Assembly (NCBI GenBank): GCA_021806295.1
Contig: JAJZXS010000033.1
Location: forward strand, 1 to 33,220
Source of the DNA: Thermoplasmata archaeon
GTDB taxonomy: Archaea > Thermoplasmatota > Thermoplasmata > Thermoplasmatales > Thermoplasmataceae
Length of the DNA: 33,220 bases
Reading direction: 5' to 3'
Part shown: one piece after another, positions 8,311 to 14,899 of the stretch
Numbering within the stretch: the stretch's first letter is position 1
How the letters are laid out: each line of letters opens with the position of its first letter
Notes under the pieces: generated by a model
Database searches by the model: none
Seen by the model: the letters and a program-made list of their open reading frames with translations, nothing else
Told to the model about the DNA's origin: nothing
Program-made: the position numbers and the translations under genes

Positions 8311-8872
8311 GATTATCACCTAATATATTTATATTGCCATAATCTGGCGCAAGTTTCCTCTGCTCAATTCTTCCACAGTTTCTGCACATCAGCTTTCCAT
8401 TTTCCAGCGTGAGTTCATTTCTGCATATAGTGCATCTGCTTTTAAGTACACCCAGTCCATTATCAAATATTGTTGAATAGCTTGGCCTTGTGCTTATAAT
8501 TCTTGCCCTTACAAGATCCCCGAGGGTTAGTATATGTGAATACATGGTCTTGTTGGGAATGGGCAGTCTGATTCTCGTTTCTGTATTTGCAGGAATTAAC
8601 TGTCCATCACGTACGAATCCGGAAACAAGCACGATTGCCTCTTTATTCAGCAATTTTATTACCTTACCGTATACAATGTCGTATTTCTTCACTGGCACTG
8701 ACTGCCTGGTCGTATTTACTGATATCACCAAAGCTTTATCGTCCCTGGCTACCTTACCGAATGCTGTAGATATTACATCCCCATCCACATCCTGTGTGTT
8801 TTTTCCAGAAACGTACTCTTCCTCCTTGGCAATTATATCCCCAGGGAATACTATATCTTTTAACTGATCCAT
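8297..8872 (-). CDS. csl4: Exosome RNA-binding cap subunit Csl4
   Basis: Csl4 is one of the two RNA-binding cap proteins of the archaeal exosome and recruits DnaG to it. The 191-residue protein shows the expected order: an N-terminal domain beginning FPGDIIAKEEEY, an S1 domain (about 62-130, VKKYDIVYGKVIKLLNKEAIVLV), and a C-terminal zinc ribbon with Cys147, Cys150, Cys163 and Cys166. The start ATG follows an AGAGGTAAT ribosome-binding site, so this first gene of the operon has a leader. The C-terminal tail (NHERS) is read in another frame as the beginning of the microprotein gene. Rrp4, Rrp41 and Rrp42 are not in the window. Confidence 0.95.
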   Translation of the reverse strand: MDQLKDIVFPGDIIAKEEEYVSGKNTQDVDGDVISTAFGKVARDDKALVISVNTTRQSVPVKKYDIVYGKVIKLLNKEAIVLVSGFVRDGQLIPANTETRIRLPIPNKTMYSHILTLGDLVRARIISTRPSYSTIFDNGLGVLKSRCTICRNELTLENGKLMCRNCGRIEQRKLAPDYGNINILGDNHERS

Positions 8873-8994
8873 TCAATTACCTCTTTAAAAGCCTGAAACT
8901 ATACAGATTCTATATAATAACAGGCAATCTTTATACCCTTATATTAAGTAATTCATTTATTATTAATTTTTTGATAGGCACATCTTTCTTGTAT

Positions 8995-9882
8995 TCAATG
9001 AAAAATATTGAAGACCTGCAGTAGGTTCAGGACTATAACCAGAATAAAAACAAACGTAAGGTAAGGTGCAGTATATACAAACAGGCTGAACGATGTTTTA
9101 CGATTGGGATTTTTTATGAATCTATATGAAAATACAACTATGGGGACTGAGAGTATGGCCACCGGGATGAGGTAAACTATACTGTATATCCGGATAAAGT
9201 ATGGTGTCAGGGAAAACACTATCAAAAAGAGAGATGACATAGAAATTGCTATGGCAGTGGCACGATCAGAATGGACCACCGGAAACATAGGGACATTTGC
9301 TTTTTTATAATCATCCCTGTAACGGTAAGCAAGGCTCCACACGTGCACAGGTATCCAGAACATTACAAGAAGAAATAAAATCCATGGAAGCCATGAAAAA
9401 GCGGATGTTACGGTATACCAGCCTATCAGGACTGGAAATGCCCCTGAAAAGCCACCGTAAATTATGCTGTAGGGTGATACTTTCTTTAACATATAGCTGT
9501 AAATGAAAACATTGTCGAATATACCTGCAGACATGAATAATGCTGCAATAAACCGCCTTATAGCAAGTAAAATTATCACCGATAGAATTGCCAGGGAATA
9601 TCCAAAAATCAAGGCCTGTTTCTTGGATATCTGACCACTGGGAAGTGGGCGTTTTTTTGTCCTTTCCATTGTGGAATCCATGTCAAGGTCTATATAATTT
9701 GTAAGTCCCTCTGCCCCCATGGAACCCAGAGTTACAGATATAACTGCAGCAAGTATCAATAATATAATCGTAAGAGAGAATTTGGTAACTGCCAGGACAG
9801 CGCCCCCGAACCCGATGAATACCAGAAGCCACCAGACCCTGGGTTTAGAGTATTCAATATAAATCGCTAATTTACCCGGCAT
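8995..9882 (-). CDS. ctaB: Protoheme IX farnesyltransferase (heme O synthase)
   Basis: This UbiA-superfamily prenyltransferase adds a farnesyl-type chain to heme B, giving heme O for a terminal oxidase. The 295-residue protein has about nine hydrophobic helices. The first Asp-rich motif is NYIDLDMDSTMERTKKRPLPSG (about 62-83; the family usually has N-x-x-D-R-D-I-D, and Leu66 replaces Arg). The second is YRYRDDYKKANVPMFPVV. The segment FWIPVHVWSLAYRYRDDY matches heme O synthases rather than menaquinone or lipid UbiA enzymes. No oxidase subunit gene adjoins it. The heme precursor genes hemL-C-D are about 20 kb away in this window. The start ATG at 9882 has only an AT-rich region upstream and no Shine-Dalgarno, suggesting a leaderless mRNA. 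Confidence 0.9.
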   Translation of the reverse strand: MPGKLAIYIEYSKPRVWWLLVFIGFGGAVLAVTKFSLTIILLILAAVISVTLGSMGAEGLTNYIDLDMDSTMERTKKRPLPSGQISKKQALIFGYSLAILSVIILLAIRRFIAALFMSAGIFDNVFIYSYMLKKVSPYSIIYGGFSGAFPVLIGWYTVTSAFSWLPWILFLLVMFWIPVHVWSLAYRYRDDYKKANVPMFPVVHSDRATAIAISMSSLFLIVFSLTPYFIRIYSIVYLIPVAILSVPIVVFSYRFIKNPNRKTSFSLFVYTAPYLTFVFILVIVLNLLQVFNIFH

Positions 9883-10095
9883 AGAATCTACATCTTTATA
9901 GTAATCTTAAATAAATATATTGGCGTTATTTTAATTTAAGGTCTATTTTCTATTAATTATTCCCATATTTGCAGGGCCATGCTATAGTATGTATTGTTTC
10001 ATAGGCCGTAATTTTAAAGAATTGTCTGTTTCAATAAATCGGTTACAGATGAATTATACTGAAAGGTTTATATTATAGTATTTAATGGAAGCCTG

Positions 10096-10398
10096 ATGTC
10101 TGACCACACAAATATTAATAAAATCATAGAAAGAACTAGAAACAACACATTACGTGATATACCGGATGTGCTTGTACCGGTATGGCAGATAAAAATCAGG
10201 GAAAGGTTCGGAATCAATGTTGACAGGGAAATTGCCGAATATATTGTTCTGGCAGTTCATGAAAATGGCACCTGGAAGAGACAGAGGGCTGTAAGAAAAA
10301 TAGAAAAAATCCTCATTGAAAGGGGAAACGAGGCACTTGTTGCAAAGAGAATGGCAATGAATATTCTGGAGATGGCAGTTGGAACCACACAGAAGTAA
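10096..10398 (+). CDS. Uncharacterised small basic helical protein upstream of METTL5
   Basis: I cannot assign this 100-residue protein to a family. It is predicted to be mainly helical and soluble. It has a hydrophobic core (IPDVLVPVWQIKIRERFG, then DREIAEYIVLAVHENG) and a strongly basic central helix (WKRQRAVRKIEKILIERG), followed by ALVAKRMAMNILEMAVG. There are no cysteines, so it is not the zinc protein Trm112. Its last 20 nt overlap the TTG start of the methyltransferase gene, so expression is probably coupled. A TATA-like tract lies about 20-30 nt upstream. The basic helix could contact rRNA or tRNA. Partner, substrate adaptor or independent protein are all possible. Confidence 0.8.
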   Translation: MSDHTNINKIIERTRNNTLRDIPDVLVPVWQIKIRERFGINVDREIAEYIVLAVHENGTWKRQRAVRKIEKILIERGNEALVAKRMAMNILEMAVGTTQK

Positions 10399-10996
10399 AG
10401 TAAATAAAAAGTCTATTGAACTTTTTTTATCACAGTTAGAGTTACCGGAATTTTATAATATCAGTTTGGAACAGTATCCGACTGATGCAGGAACGGCTGC
10501 AACCATACTGATGGAAGCATATCTGGATGGTAACATAGATGGGAAAAATGTTATAGATCTCGGAACAGGCAGTGGCATTTTTGCAATAGGAGCAGGTTAC
10601 ATTGGAGCCGCCACATGCACGGGTATTGACGTGGATGAGAAGATGATCCAACTGGCAGAACACAACTGTGGCAAATTGCAGTGCAAATGCACTTTCATTA
10701 AAACAGGAGTATCCGCATTAACAGGCAGTTATGATACAGTGATAATGAATCCACCATTTGGATCTGTGATAAAGCATGATGATTTGCCGTTCATAAAAAA
10801 GGCAGTTGAGATAGGCACAAACATATACAGCATACATAACATATCAAGCTATGAATTCATAAGTGGGCTGTATTCAAAATATCTGAATATAATTAGAAAA
10901 ACCAGAATATTCATAAGGGTACCAATGATATATCCTCATCATAAATACCGGTACAGAGAAATTGAATCCGTTCTAATATATGGAATAAAAAATTAA
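10379..10996 (+). CDS. METTL5-type N6-adenine RNA methyltransferase
   Basis: This Rossmann-fold, SAM-dependent methyltransferase belongs to the METTL5 family; human METTL5 makes m6A1832 in 18S rRNA with TRMT112. The 205-residue protein shows the family's EQYPTDA segment (31-37), motif I DLGTGSGIFAIGA (60-72), an acidic motif II GIDVDEKM, and the catalytic NPPFG (124-128). The C-terminus has the beta-rich IRVPMIYPHHKYR region. The start is the TTG at 10379, with GGAGATG about 4 nt upstream; no ATG or GTG lies nearby in frame. The likely target is small-subunit rRNA, but this is inferred from homology. It overlaps the preceding 100-residue gene by 20 nt. Confidence 0.88.
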   Translation: MEPHRSKVNKKSIELFLSQLELPEFYNISLEQYPTDAGTAATILMEAYLDGNIDGKNVIDLGTGSGIFAIGAGYIGAATCTGIDVDEKMIQLAEHNCGKLQCKCTFIKTGVSALTGSYDTVIMNPPFGSVIKHDDLPFIKKAVEIGTNIYSIHNISSYEFISGLYSKYLNIIRKTRIFIRVPMIYPHHKYRYREIESVLIYGIKN

Positions 10997-11002
10997 AAAA
11001 AA

Positions 11003-11018
11003 TATTATATGTATTTAT
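11003..11018 (+). promoter_or_regulatory. TATA element of tRNA-His
   Basis: An AT-only tract with TATTATAT and TATTTATG lies about 20-35 nt upstream of the tRNA, the position expected for an archaeal TATA box. Confidence 0.35.
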
Positions 11019-11037
11019 GATACCTATAGGCTCTCAT

Positions 11038-11110
11038 GGCCGGGGTGGGGTAATGGACATCCTTGGGGACTGTGGATCCCCGGACCCGGGTTCGATTCCC
11101 GGTCCCGGCC
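11038..11110 (+). tRNA. tRNA-His (GTG)
   Basis: The cloverleaf folds fully. The acceptor GCCGGGG (11039-11045) pairs with TCCCGGC (11103-11109). The D-stem is GGGT/ATCC, the anticodon stem GGGGA/TCCCC has loop CTGTGGA and anticodon GTG, and the T-arm is CCGGG-TTCGATT-CCCGG. The discriminator is C73, and a genome-encoded G at 11038 supplies the G-1 identity base of tRNA-His. No CCA is encoded and no intron is seen. It lies 41 nt after the METTL5 gene and just before a TnpB relic. Confidence 0.96.
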
Positions 11111-11124
11111 CTTTAAATTCAAAA

Positions 11125-11429
11125 CAATTTTTCAAGTCAATCTACCAGAAAGAAAGCTACTGAATTTATGATGTGGATAAATTTCTGGCAATCAGGAGAG
11201 AATGCCTATACAGATTTATTCCATACAATGAAAAAAGATAAAGGCAGGATTTCCCAGATTCAAATCTAAGAATCAGTACCGTTCAATAACATACACACAG
11301 TTCGGGGTTAAGGTACTGGATAATACACATGTATTCTTTTCAAAGATAGGAAAAATAAGGATGTCACATTCAAGCATTTATAGTTTTAAACTTAAAGGTA
11401 TAAAGTATAATATATCAACGATGGTATGA
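11125..11429 (+). pseudogene. tnpB: Decayed TnpB (IS200/IS605-type) N-terminal relic
   Basis: Conceptual translation gives SSQSTRKKATEF, then WINFWQSGENAYTDLFHTMKKDK, then after a +1 frameshift near 11244-11252 AGFPRFKSKNQYRSITYTQ, FGVKVLDNTHVFFSKIGKIRM, and a stop at 11427-11429. The FPRFKSK-x-x-YRSITY block and the F-K-x-LDNxHVFFSKIGKIRM block are typical of the N-terminal half of TnpB. The middle stretch between AYTDL and FHTMKK appears deleted. The RuvC catalytic half is absent. No recognisable transposon ends or tnpA remain. The relic begins about 15 nt after tRNA-His and is almost certainly non-functional. Confidence 0.75.
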
Positions 11430-11438
11430 AATTCATAT

Positions 11439-11894
11439 TTATATTATGTTACCACCAGAGTAATGGAGTTCATAGAGTGTGTTTTCTCCCTCGTCTATTT
11501 TTTCATATCCCATAAAGTAGAAAATATCACCTGAGAAATCATTATCGTAGAGATAAATACCATCTGAGTATGACTTAGGCCCTCTGAATGGCGCCTCCTT
11601 GGAAATAAGACACAGGCAATGCTTTAAAAACTTATAAATTTCATCTGTATCCACACTCTCGTCCGTAACGCCACCGGAATACACCATACCCCAGACAGGT
11701 ACACCATTACTGTACACTGTTTCTATGCCATTGAACGATGACATTCCAAAGTATATGTCCCTGTATTCCATAATTCCCTCCCTGAAATTAAATTCCCGGG
11801 ATCCAGGAATAGACGATTCCATGCCTTTACTGCCGGATGCATATGTGTGCTTCTTTGCACTAACTATGAAATCCAGAAGAGCCTCTGTATCCAT
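11439..11894 (-). CDS. DUF5680 domain protein
   Basis: This 151-residue soluble protein matches the DUF5680 pattern as I remember it. It has FIVSAKKHTYASGSKG near the start, SSIPGSREFNFREGIMEYRDIYFG in the middle, and GIETVYSNGVPVWGMVYSGGV, followed by a helical segment and the LYDNDFSGDIFYFMGYEKI strand region. The domain is known mostly from bacteria, often behind a helix-turn-helix domain; here it stands alone. Its function is unknown. It lies between two TnpB relics and is divergent from deoxyhypusine synthase, with a 95-bp shared upstream region. Horizontal acquisition is plausible but unproven. The ATG at 11894 is the first start of the frame. Confidence 0.8.
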   Translation of the reverse strand: MDTEALLDFIVSAKKHTYASGSKGMESSIPGSREFNFREGIMEYRDIYFGMSSFNGIETVYSNGVPVWGMVYSGGVTDESVDTDEIYKFLKHCLCLISKEAPFRGPKSYSDGIYLYDNDFSGDIFYFMGYEKIDEGENTLYELHYSGGNII

Positions 11895-11989
11895 AGGCGC
11901 GTATACATGTATGGAATTTCAACTTTTTGCAGGCAATATAAAATCCCTGTTAACCGATACATTGAATTATAAAAATAATATTATGTTGC

Positions 11990-12928
11990 ATGGAAATTAA
12001 AAGAGAAGAGTTACTAAAAAACCCTGTAAAAGATACAAAAATTGCAAAGGACACAACACTTGCAAATTTAATAGAAATGTTCGGGACCAGTGGGGGATTT
12101 ACATCTAAAAAAATTTATGAAGGGTACCAGATACTCAAGGAAGAGTTTAATTCCGATGAAACAACCTTTCTTTCATTCCCGGCTGATATTATATCTACAG
12201 GAACCAGGGGCATAATTAACCAGCTAGTAAAAAATAAACTGGTTGATGTTATCATTACCACAAACGGGACGCTTGACCACGATATAGCCAGAACATACAC
12301 AGATTACTATGCCGGAACATTTAATTTTGGCGATGAGAAATTAAAGGATATGAACATCAACAGGCTAGGGAATGTCTTTGTTCCGGATGAAAGCTATGGG
12401 ATTATAATAGAAGACAAGCTTATGCCCATGATAGAGAGCCTCTACAATAAGAAAAAGGAATGGGCACCTGTGGATTTAATCCATGAAATTGGATTAAAGC
12501 TTAACAGTGAAAATTCAATTCTGTATAATGCTGCCAAAAACAATATACCGGTTTTTGTTCCCGGAATTACAGATGGGTCATTCGGATCACAGCTCTGGTC
12601 ATTTTATGAAATGCACCATGATTTCCGTATAAATATTCTTGAGGATGAGCATAGATTATCAGATATAGTATTTGATGCAAAAAAGACAGGGGCTTTAATG
12701 ATCGGTGGCGGGATATCAAAGCATCACACCATCTGGTGGAATCAGTTCCGTGATGGATTGAATGAGGCTGTTTATGTCACAACTGCACAGGAATATGATG
12801 GATCATTATCAGGTGCAAAACTTGAGGAGGCTATTACATGGAAAAAAGTCAGGAAGGACGCAAAATTTGTTAACATATACGGTGATGTAACCGCATTGCT
12901 ACCACTACTTGTAGGCCCATTTCTGTAA
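11990..12928 (+). CDS. dys: Deoxyhypusine synthase
   Basis: This NAD-dependent enzyme transfers the aminobutyl group of spermidine (or, in some archaea, an agmatine-derived group) to the target lysine of aIF5A. The 312-residue length is standard. Conserved blocks are FPADIISTGTRGI, VDVIITTNGTLDHDIARTY, PGITDGSFGSQLW, the active-site GGGISKHH, AQEYDGSLSGAKLEEAITWKKV with the catalytic lysine at about position 286, and VNIYGDVTALLPLLVGPFL. No Shine-Dalgarno precedes the ATG; an AT-rich stretch lies just upstream. The substrate factor aIF5A and agmatinase are encoded at 2.7-4.0 kb. The 3' end abuts a TnpB relic on the other strand. Confidence 0.96.
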   Translation: MEIKREELLKNPVKDTKIAKDTTLANLIEMFGTSGGFTSKKIYEGYQILKEEFNSDETTFLSFPADIISTGTRGIINQLVKNKLVDVIITTNGTLDHDIARTYTDYYAGTFNFGDEKLKDMNINRLGNVFVPDESYGIIIEDKLMPMIESLYNKKKEWAPVDLIHEIGLKLNSENSILYNAAKNNIPVFVPGITDGSFGSQLWSFYEMHHDFRINILEDEHRLSDIVFDAKKTGALMIGGGISKHHTIWWNQFRDGLNEAVYVTTAQEYDGSLSGAKLEEAITWKKVRKDAKFVNIYGDVTALLPLLVGPFL

Positions 12929-12932
12929 GCTA

Positions 12933-12953
12933 CCTCATGCTAAGGCAATGAGG
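12933..12953. other. 6-bp hairpin at the end of the TnpB relic
   Basis: CCTCAT and ATGAGG are separated by 9 nt (12939-12947), forming a perfect 6-bp stem immediately after the dys stop. On the minus strand it overlaps the stop codon of the TnpB C-terminal relic. That is where the omega-RNA/right-end hairpin of an IS200/IS605 element would lie. It could instead act in dys mRNA 3'-end formation. Short palindromes also arise by chance. Confidence 0.4.
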
Positions 12954-13186
12954 CTTCCTGATTCATGGACTATACCTGCCTTAACATACGGACTTGTATT
13001 TAGTCCTTGTAAGGTACGGGCATTAATCTCCACAGGCTTAAATTTCCTTAAATGCGCCGTAAGTACTTTATAAGAGTCGAAGCCTTAATTTAAGTGCTCC
13101 TGTTATTTCTCTTATAATACCATTGAACTATATTTCATAAATATGTCTATTCCAGAAATTCACTGGGCTTCTTTCTGGTAAATTGA
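12935..13186 (-). pseudogene. tnpB: Second TnpB relic (N-terminal motif plus C-terminal tail, inverted)
   Basis: On the minus strand, 13186-13156 encodes QFTRKKPSEF, matching QSTRKKATEF of the plus-strand relic; the underlying 31 nt agree at 26 positions. Further on, an open stretch from 13084 to the TGA at 12935-12937 reads KVLTAHLRKFKPVEIN, a gap, then VKAGIVHESGSLIALA-stop. This resembles TnpB C-terminal tails. The region between is too decayed to read, and the catalytic RuvC/zinc region is missing. It is therefore an internally deleted, dead copy of the same family in opposite orientation. The remaining 13187-13270 is AT-rich spacer with nothing else recognisable. Confidence 0.6.
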
Positions 13187-13270
13187 TATAATTATTCAAT
13201 CATAATAATTTAATTTAAGATATCCAATTAGTTTTAAAGGTTTAATGTATGCCCTATTTATTGAATATTT

Positions 13271-14599
13271 TTATGTCAGTGCCTTGTTGCGGGTTTCCGG
13301 TGCATATTTCAGAGTCAGTGCCAGCCCTATAAACTCGAAAACTGCAAAGTAAATTATAATAGTTTTTAAACCGTACAGTGAATCAATTATTGGAAATGAG
13401 AATACTGCAAGAATTGAGCCAAATCTTGAAATAGAGGTGGCGAATCCCATGGCAGTACCCCTTATACGTGTGGGGAATATTTCAACCGGATATGTGTAGG
13501 TAATCGGACTGGGCCCAACATTATGGAAAAAGTGGACAAACCCAAAGGCACTGAATGTCATTAGAAGGCCGACAACTGCATACTCATTAACAAAAAAGAA
13601 TATAACAAGAACTATAAAAGAACCGAGAAATCCTATAATCAGCAATAGCCTTCTTCCGATACGATCTACGTAGTATATGGCAATAAGAAAACCTACAACT
13701 ACCGGAATTGACTCTGCCATCCCTGTAAATACAACATAAAGATCTGCGTAGTAGGATGTAATCTCTGTGGAGAATATTAAAGGAGAATATGTCCATATAC
13801 CATAGCTAACTATATCATATGAAAACCAGGCCATGGAAATAAATATTATGTATTTACCGTATTTTCCATTGAATATATCTCTCAACCTTGTCTTTCCCGG
13901 GCTTATTTCCGGCAATGCAGCTACTCTGTACCCTGTGGACTTTTCAAAATTTATCCTTGCAGCATTTCCTGCCTCGTTTCCAAATTTATGCTGTACCCAG
14001 TAAGGGCTTTCTGGAATCTTTTTTCTGGAATACAGTACCAGTATAGGGAAGATTGCCCCAACCATGTACATATAGCGCCATGCATTCACGCCGGTGAACA
14101 GTACTAGAGGCACAGCAATTCCCAGAAATATGAGAGAACCAATAGAGAATGAGAAGATATTGAAAAACATAAACCTACCACGTGACTTTGTAGGTGAAAA
14201 TTCTGCCTGTATTGAGGAGCTGACAGGATAGTCTGCTCCTATACCGAAACCGACTATAAGTTCAAGAATGGAGAAATTTATGTAATTTGTTGCAAATCCG
14301 GTTAAAAAAATAAATATTGATACTATGAAAAGATCATAAATGTAAATAAATCGCCTGCCATAAATATCAGCAATATAGCCCGAAATAAAACTTCCTATGA
14401 GGACACCACCTATGGATGATATTCCCATTATAGAAATTTCATAACTTTTCAGGGACATTACATTTATTAGATATAGCAATGCATATGAAAATACTGTAAG
14501 TGTATATCCATCCATCATTACTCCCATAGACGAGAGGAGTGTGATCTTTCTTAGGAATGGTGAGGAAGGTGTATCTGAAATGGTTTTATAGCTATTCAT
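13271..14599 (-). CDS. MFS transporter, sugar-porter/metabolite:H+ symporter type
   Basis: This 442-residue integral membrane protein has the 12-helix major facilitator layout. Signatures are MMDGYTLTVF in TM1 (Asp typical of metabolite:H+ symporters), GYIADIYGRR in loop 2-3, GFGIGADYPVSSS in TM4, RGRFMFFN, PESPYWVQ after TM6, YYVDRIGRR in loop 8-9, and EIFPTRIRGTAMGF before TM11. The PESPYW and E-x-FPT-x-x-R motifs place it with sugar porters or the aromatic-acid/phosphate symporter group; the substrate cannot be inferred. It is a single gene, convergent with dys and divergent from 5S rRNA. It starts at the ATG at 14599 without a clear Shine-Dalgarno. Confidence 0.85.
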   Translation of the reverse strand: MNSYKTISDTPSSPFLRKITLLSSMGVMMDGYTLTVFSYALLYLINVMSLKSYEISIMGISSIGGVLIGSFISGYIADIYGRRFIYIYDLFIVSIFIFLTGFATNYINFSILELIVGFGIGADYPVSSSIQAEFSPTKSRGRFMFFNIFSFSIGSLIFLGIAVPLVLFTGVNAWRYMYMVGAIFPILVLYSRKKIPESPYWVQHKFGNEAGNAARINFEKSTGYRVAALPEISPGKTRLRDIFNGKYGKYIIFISMAWFSYDIVSYGIWTYSPLIFSTEITSYYADLYVVFTGMAESIPVVVGFLIAIYYVDRIGRRLLLIIGFLGSFIVLVIFFFVNEYAVVGLLMTFSAFGFVHFFHNVGPSPITYTYPVEIFPTRIRGTAMGFATSISRFGSILAVFSFPIIDSLYGLKTIIIYFAVFEFIGLALTLKYAPETRNKALT

Positions 14600-14683
14600 C
14601 TGCTGAATAATTGCATATCAGTATATAAATTGTTAGTATCTACTTAATTATAAGTATCAGATAAAGTACATAGATTAAAAAGA

Positions 14684-14691
14684 TTTTTATA
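14684..14691 (+). promoter_or_regulatory. TATA box of 5S rRNA
   Basis: TTTTTATA lies 21-28 nt before the predicted 5' end of 5S rRNA, a normal archaeal promoter spacing. Confidence 0.5.
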
Positions 14692-14711
14692 TTAGTTAGT
14701 AATTAAGAGTT

Positions 14712-14831
14712 GACGACGGTCATAACATCGGGGAAATACCAGGTCTCATTCCGAACCCGACGGTTAAGTCCGATGTGTTACATACTGTACTATCTTCCGC
14801 GAGGGGACGGGAACTATGTTTCGCTGTCGTT
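14712..14831 (+). rRNA. rrf: 5S ribosomal RNA (stand-alone)
   Basis: The 120-nt sequence contains the 5S loop-C hallmark TCATTCCGAACCCGACGGTTAAGTCC in two adjacent blocks, followed by the helix IV/V region. The terminal helix pairs GACGAC at the 5' end with GTCGT(T) at the 3' end. A TATA box precedes it and a T-run follows. No 16S, 23S or tRNA is linked to it, consistent with the unlinked rRNA genes known in Thermoplasma. The exact ends are uncertain by 1-2 nt. Confidence 0.93.
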
Positions 14832-14836
14832 TTTTG
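14831..14836 (+). terminator. T-run terminator of 5S rRNA
   Basis: A run of five to six T directly follows the closing helix, the usual form of an archaeal RNA gene terminator. Confidence 0.5.
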
Positions 14837-14899
14837 ATATTATTTGTTTTTCTTTGTAATTTAAAAGAAGGTTAATTAACAGGTTTTTTATGAAGGTTT

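Noticed and set aside
9990-10076. 28-codon open frame upstream of the METTL5-linked gene
   Set aside because: It has no ribosome-binding site or compositional bias, and it runs into the promoter region of the next gene.
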